Part shown: piece by piece, positions 59,779-64,000 of the stretch
Numbering within the stretch: position 1 is the first letter of the stretch
Layout of the letters: each line of letters opens with the position of its first letter
Assembly (NCBI RefSeq): GCF_029633865.1
Contig: NC_079217.1
Span: forward strand, 38,208,667 to 38,272,666
DNA length: 64,000 nt
Source: Lampris incognitus
Taxonomy: Eukaryota; Chordata; Actinopteri; Lampriformes; Lampridae
Direction of reading: 5' to 3'
Notes under the pieces: model-generated
Seen by the model: the letters and a program-made list of their open reading frames with translations, nothing else
The model's database searches: none
What the model was told of the DNA's origin: nothing
Made by a program: the position numbers and the translations under genes

Positions 59779-62700
59779 CACACACACACACACACGGTGA
59801 GAAAAACCAGTGTTTTTCCTGCCATTATAAGCCTTTTGCACAGCGCCCAAGTCGATTGAAGGGGAAATATAGAAAGAAAAAAAGTTTTAATATGCAGTGC
59901 TCAAGCTAAAAAAAAATCTACCAAACGAAACACTTTTGTCTGTCAGTCTGTGGATACGCAGACTCCTAGGCGGTCCCTCACATGAATGCGACTAAGTCTA
60001 ATATAAACTTGCACTTTCCAAAAAGAAAAGGTTTGCTATGCAACCATTTAAGCCTAACCCCTACCCTGTCTTTATTTTAATATTATGATAAAGCTAGGTA
60101 AACCGTTTACTCGCACATGCACTCACATCTACGGTTGACTCAGATCGGGCAGCAACACACTGCAGTTTGACCAACTTGGAATGACTTGCTGACTTGTGAA
60201 ATATGATCGACCTCTCGTTTGCTTTCAAGACTCATACGCTGTTGCTGCCCGATCTAAGTCAACCATGTGCATGCGTGCGACTCACATCTACAGTTGACTC
60301 AGATCAGGCAGCGACAGAGAGCAGTGTTGGTCAAGCGAGTGAAAGAGTTGAGCGGCGGTAGCGAGAACAAACATTTTTCAAAGGTTTTCAATCACTGCAA
60401 CCACAAGAGGGTCTTAATAACACAGTCATAACTGTGCACAAAAAATATTAGGCCAATGGGCCCAATAGAATGCAAGATTAGCTGCGGACAGATACAGACA
60501 CGCACACGGAAACACACACACACACACACAAGCGCACACGCACAGAACCAAATGCATAATCCCCTCCACGCTACCACCTGGTGGAGATAAAAATTATGCG
60601 TACATGTATTCTGTTAACTGATGCCATTTCTGCTCACTCTCGTATCATTTGATCTCCAACCAAATGAGCTCATTCACATGAACAACTCCACCTCTCACCT
60701 GAGAAGAAAGAACTCGCTTATGTGAGAAATTCTCTCTTCTAACTTAAGAAGGTGAGGTGATTTGTGTGATCAAAGTATGGTCTTATACAGACTGTCAGTT
60801 TAGCACAGTGAATCCTGCATCCTTGTCCTATATATTCTAGTCTTCTGTCTTTTCGTGCAGTCTTTCCCTTCTGTGAATTGTAGTTGTTTAAGAGACCCAG
60901 GTAATTCTTTTAAATCCTTGTTATAACTTGCTGCCATCCTCCTCAAAATTCCTTCTTGATTGCAGAAGCCTCATTCAAGAATGGAGACTAATACAGAACA
61001 AATTTTAAAGTCTACAACAGCGCAACGTGTTAAGTGATGGGATGACTGACACCGATGGTAGATTTACTCCCTTTGATCCAATCTGAAGATGCTGCAGTCT
61101 AATACAAGGCCTGATCCTTATCTATAGGGGCTAGAGAGCTTTTTAATTATCCCCCTAAGCCTTACCTCTGGCTGCTGAAGCAGTCCTTATGTAGCCATGC
61201 CTGTGTGTAGGGGAATTGTAGGGTGGGGTGCCTCCTTGGGGTGGTCCCAGCAGCTCGTGCCCTTCCCCAGCCTTGGCAAGCAGGCCCTCATGTGTGTGGT
61301 GGTACCCAGCAGGTAACTCATCCTCCTCCATGCTCTCCGAGTGGGGCAGGCCAGGACAGGGAGCCTGGGCTGGATGCTGCTGGGGCTGGACCTCTGGGGG
61401 TCGGATCTGTAGGAGGTGGTGGTAGTGTTGGGTTCCAGACGCTCCCTGTGGGGTGGGGGGTTCCAGGGTCTCACCTTGGCTCAGCTGGCGGAGCAGCAGC
61501 ATTTCTCCATAGTCCTGGGGCCCAGTGCTGGGTGGGGTCGGGGGTGCTGGTCCTGGCCGGGGGCTCTGCCTCTTCAGCAGGGCAGCGAGGTCCTGGGGGG
61601 GCAGCCTGGGGTCTGCATGGCCTGTAAGGGAGTGGCGGGGGGAAAGGAGACCCTGCAGGGTGGGAGTGACGTGTTGTTGTGGGGACCGGTACTCCAATGG
61701 GGTGGGGGAGAGCAGGGCCTGTTGTAGCGCTGAGGGACTACCGTAGCCACTGGTCCCAACTGCTCCACTCTGGTAGCCCTCCAAGCCGGGCACTTTGAGG
61801 GAGGCTCCCTGTAAGTAAGGGTTGTAGGAGCCAACAACACCAGAGGCACCCCGTGATGCAGCATCATTTGAGAAGAGGTGGGGGTTAAACTGGGCCTGGT
61901 CATAGCCCGACGAAAAGCGCCCAAGGCTACGACTGAAAAGAAAGAAGGAGGGAGTGAAAAAGACAATCAAAAAAATGCTCACCAGCATCAACAATATCTA
62001 AATTTACCGACTAACATAGACACAGTACTAACACATTGCCCTAACTATGAGCTTTAAACCATCTACAACTGGCCTCCATTGAATCACCACACAAAGAGAA
62101 TCTAGCAATTAAATTGGGTCAAGTCTAGGTCACAAGTATTTACTGAGAGCAGTAAATACTTTGTTTGATGCTTAAAAAGTTTTGTTTGATACTTCCGAAA
62201 CAAATCTAATTCCACAGAATATCACTGGTCTTAAGTCGGTTTGGTACTACCAACTTGACAATAACAGCACAGTGAGACAATGATTCCAACTGTTGGGAAC
62301 TCTACAGCTACTTCTCCACGACTCACATCAAACCACTCACCCAGCTAAAACTGAGGTGAAGTATTCACTGATGAGGTCATCCCGGCAACGTTTGTTTTGG
62401 GATATCAAAACATATTGGTGACAATATCGATTACAAGGACAATCTTAAAGTCTAACCTCTTATCTCTAAATTAATTCTGTGGTCTGACTAACAAAGGGCT
62501 GAGTATATAATATTAGTTTAGATTTGGGAAGTCTATTATTTAATCTAAATTCAAGAGAAAAGAAAAGCCAACTAAAGAAAAGCAATGGAAAAAAAGCTGG
62601 TGAAAATTCTGAAGGAATCTGAAAATATGGCCAACAGTATGAAGGTGTTTGTAAGACTGCTAAAATGATAGCAAAAACCAAAATGTATGAAAAAAAAAGA

Positions 62701-62935
62701 AAAAATAATAGTAAGAAAAAACTAAAAGTACAAAAAAGAAAGAGTTGATAGTGTTTGATGCATTTGGCAAACACCAGAGTACACGGTGATGGGTTGGGTG
62801 GGGTCACCTGTGCGTCTCAGCATTGTCTGCACTTAGCTGCTTTCCAAGGACCCGGTGTCCACATGGTGTGGACAAGAAGCTACTCTGCCTCTGTGTGCCA
62901 CCTCCAAGTTCCACCTCTTGCACCTGAATGGTCAC
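55446..62935 (-). CDS. sik3: SIK3 salt-inducible kinase 3, C-terminal exons (partial)
   Basis: Five exons on the - strand: 62,808-62,935, 61,166-61,932, 58,871-59,027, 55,695-55,824 and 55,446-55,567; the kinase and UBA exons lie beyond the window. Conserved SIK3 tail segments appear in order: VTIQVQEVEL, GKQLSADNAE, YDQAQFNPHLFS, ALQQALLSPTP, LQGLLSPRHSLTGHADPRL, LLQIRPPE, SESMEED, QRHHTIQTCDDAY, AGKALSSARMSD, CYPSSCTSDMLLSYK and the terminal YSMEQAGV. Phases agree (2,1,0,1) except that exon 58,871-59,027 needs two bases fewer (see findings). SIK3 phosphorylates CRTC and class IIa HDAC proteins; the tail has PKA sites and binds regulators. Human SIK3 is also on 11q23. Confidence 0.92.
56126..57743 (+). 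mobile_element. Tc1 element, DD38E type, full length, in a SIK3 intron
   Basis: 1,618 bp with TA flanks (56,124-56,125 and 57,744-57,745) and CACTACCGTTCAAAAGTTTG ends. Left and right ends match for about 27 bp. It encodes a complete transposase and is the parent type of the fold-back element 31,631-32,827. It lies antisense to SIK3 in the intron between 55,824 and 58,871. Confidence 0.95.
56538..57581 (+). CDS. Tc1-family transposase (DD38E), full length
   Basis: 347 residues without stop or shift. The DNA-binding region covers residues ~1-115 (REIAKKLKISYTGVYYSLQR, RSGRPRCT linker). Catalytic residues are Asp in LWTDESKFEVFG, Asp in LQQDNDPKHT and Glu in NPIELLWEQL, with 38 residues between the last two, the DD38E spacing of the group described as Intruder. 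The glycine box VKHGGGNVMAWGCFGAG is intact. Length and ends are normal, so this is a candidate autonomous copy. Activity and age cannot be judged from one copy. Confidence 0.93.
   Translation: MARKRELSSETRQSILVLRNEGYSMREIAKKLKISYTGVYYSLQRTAQTGSNQSRKRSGRPRCTTEQEDKYIRVSSLRNRRLTGPQLASSLNSTRKTPVSTSTVKRRLRDSGLQGRVAKKKPYLRLTNKRKRLRWAKEHRHWTEEDWKKVLWTDESKFEVFGSQRRTFVRRRTNEKMLEECLTPSVKHGGGNVMAWGCFGAGKVGDLYRVKGILNKEGYHSILQRHAIPSGQRLIGANFILQQDNDPKHTSKLCKNYLEQKQAAGILSVMEWPAQSPDLNPIELLWEQLDRMVRKKCPSNQSNLWELLLEAWGAISPDYLNKLTARMPKVCNAVIAANGGFFDESKV
57790..57975 (-). mobile_element. tRNA-derived SINE, antisense
   Basis: On the - strand it reads GGGGAGCCCCAGTGGCAGAGC (box A region), GGTTCGAATCGGTCC (box B), then GCTGCATGTCATCCCCTCTC and an AT-rich tail. 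This is a tRNA-headed fish SINE lying right next to the DD38E Tc1, separated by a TA array. Confidence 0.75.
57976..58870. other. SIK3 intron sequence
   Basis: Unique-looking intronic DNA before exon 58,871-59,027; no gene or repeat recognised. Confidence 0.5.
59028..61165. other. SIK3 intron with internal duplications
   Basis: Contains a CAGA microsatellite (59,733-59,778). A direct repeat of ~115 bp lies at about 59,630-59,745 and 60,380-60,495. A block at 60,113-60,160 is repeated inverted at 60,238-60,282 and direct at 60,283-60,320. No coding sequence. Confidence 0.6.
61933..62807. other. SIK3 intron sequence
   Basis: A/T-rich intron between exons 62,808-62,935 and 61,166-61,932, with an A-rich 62,660-62,750 part. 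Nothing else recognised. Confidence 0.5.
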
Positions 62936-63009
62936 CTGTGCAAAAAAACAAGCAAATAACAAATTAACTCGGCAGCCAACTGTTCAATGATAGATGTATG
63001 TCGTAAAAG

Positions 63010-63895
63010 ACCATCAAGCTCAGATAAACTTGTATATCTATGACACCTTACAGCAGGCTGATTTACCCTTGTCTGAAGGTATTAAGACAAAATGGGAGGA
63101 AGCGTTGGGTCTGTAGATATCTGATTAAAATTGTGAGGGAAGCCTGCAGCACAGACATACATGCTCAAACAATGCTAGACACCGCCTTATCCGACTTAAA
63201 TATTTGTACCGACTCCATTATTCCAGAATTAGGCTACACCAGATTTATCCTGAAGTGTCACCCTTACGCGAAAAATGTCAAGTCAGCCGAAGGTACTCTG
63301 CTACACAGCTTTACTCTTTGCCCAAAGATACAGACCTACTGGATAGAAATATCTAAGATACTGTCTAAAATGATCAACACCCAGTTAGAACAAGACCCTC
63401 TTTTAATCATTCTCAGAAGGTCTGATACGCAGACCAATCTGACTGCCTCTCAACAACACTTTCCCTCTTATTGCCTTATTACAGCAATGAGGTTGCTTCT
63501 TTTGTTTTGGAAAGAAAAAGGGGTCCCTACTACTAAGATGTGGCTCAGCGACCTGTCAAATACCTTACATCTGGAGAGAATAAGATATGTTTTAAAAGAT
63601 AAACTTTCACTGTTTGAAAAAACCTGGTTACCCCTTATTCATTACCTTGCTAGTTTGACTAGCTACAATTAATATGTTTCACTATTAATCACCTATTGCA
63701 TAGTAGATGGATGGGGAGGGACTTTATATTTTAATTTAATTTTTGTATTCGCTTAAGTTGTTTTGTACCATTAGTATGCAATATGTTATATTCATCTAAT
63801 ACCTGTTTTGCATTAAGCATCTGTTGCTTTTTAGTACTCTCTGTTGTTTTTCTTTTTGTTTGTCTTTTGTTGTGTACTTGAAAAATGACCACTGT
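63010..63895 (+). mobile_element. L1/Tx1-type LINE, 5'-truncated, in a SIK3 intron
   Basis: The open frame 63,040-63,672 (210 codons) is the C-terminus of an L1/Tx1 ORF2: LLHSFTLCPKIQTYWIEI, TASQQHFPSYCLITAMRLLL, WKEKGVPTTKMWLSDLSNTL. It is followed by a T-rich 3' UTR. It is on the + strand, antisense to SIK3. Only the last part of ORF2 is kept. Confidence 0.7.
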
Positions 63896-63909
63896 ATATC
63901 ACATATGTA

Positions 63910-64000
63910 CAGTGCATCCGGAAAATATTCACACCCCTTCACTTTCCCAAAAATTTTGTTATGTTACAGCCTTATTCCAAAATGGATTAAATTCCTTTTT
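63910..64000. mobile_element. Start of another DD34E Tc1 copy, cut by the window end
   Basis: CAGTGCATCCGGAAAATATT after a TA, followed by the same terminal repeat as at 49,098-49,190 (ACAGCCTTATTCCAAAATGG). The rest lies outside the window. Confidence 0.88.

Noticed and set aside
61223-61746. Glycine-rich + strand frames opposite SIK3
   Set aside because: Shadow of the large proline-rich SIK3 exon on the - strand.

Overview
The window is from a ray-finned fish, most likely a percomorph-type teleost. Evidence: spliced vertebrate genes with teleost-style CD3 chains (CD3-epsilon and a single CD3-gamma/delta), a TMEM25 orthologue and the 3' end of SIK3, set among fish repeats (Rex3, L1/Tx1 LINEs, Tc1 elements with several catalytic spacings, Penelope-like elements, tRNA-derived SINEs) and very long CA/GA/GATA microsatellites. 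All repeat and gene names rest on recognised protein motifs, not on a search.

Region 1 (1-25,000) is almost entirely transposons. A Ty3/gypsy remnant and a 5'-truncated Rex3 LINE come first. Next is an L1/Tx1-type LINE (L1-A) spread over about 3,420-14,940 and opened by a DD36E Tc1 element, a hAT-like MITE and a solo LTR. The solo LTR itself received a nearly full-length second L1 (L1-B) with a 17-bp target duplication. Then comes a 6.8-kb DNA transposon (15,046-21,835) with ~550-580 bp terminal inverted repeats and one 1,559-codon reading frame broken by only three stops. It looks Academ-like: zinc-binding N-terminus, DDE-like core, PIN/XPG-like nuclease and Cys-rich tail. A third L1 (L1-C) and nested SINEs follow.

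Region 2 (25,700-36,800) is the CD3 locus. CD3E (+ strand, 5 coding exons, 176 aa) and CD3-gamma/delta (- strand, 5 coding exons, 171 aa) point toward each other, and every exon phase agrees. Both proteins have a signal peptide, one Ig domain, a CxxC stalk, an acidic residue in the membrane segment and one ITAM: they are the signalling chains of the T-cell receptor. Between them lie a second DD36E Tc1 with a complete ORF, a 1.2-kb fold-back derivative of a DD38E Tc1 with two 535-bp arms, and Penelope-like pieces carrying hammerhead-ribozyme-like motifs.

Region 3 (40,770-47,060) is TMEM25 on the - strand, complete in 8 coding exons (383 aa), with a decayed Tc1 and a solo LTR in an intron. Region 4 (49,090-57,980) holds a DD34E Tc1 with a complete ORF and a SINE in one inverted repeat, the SIK3 3' UTR and last exons, and a full-length DD38E Tc1 inside a SIK3 intron. 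Region 5 (58,870-64,000) holds the remaining SIK3 exons (- strand; the 5' part is beyond the window), an L1 tail and the start of another DD34E Tc1. One SIK3 exon carries an extra CA dinucleotide that shifts the frame.

The host genes are T-cell receptor signalling chains (CD3E, CD3-gamma/delta), a neuronal/immune-type Ig membrane protein (TMEM25) and a salt-inducible kinase. In human all lie on 11q23, so the linkage is conserved synteny rather than an operon-like unit.
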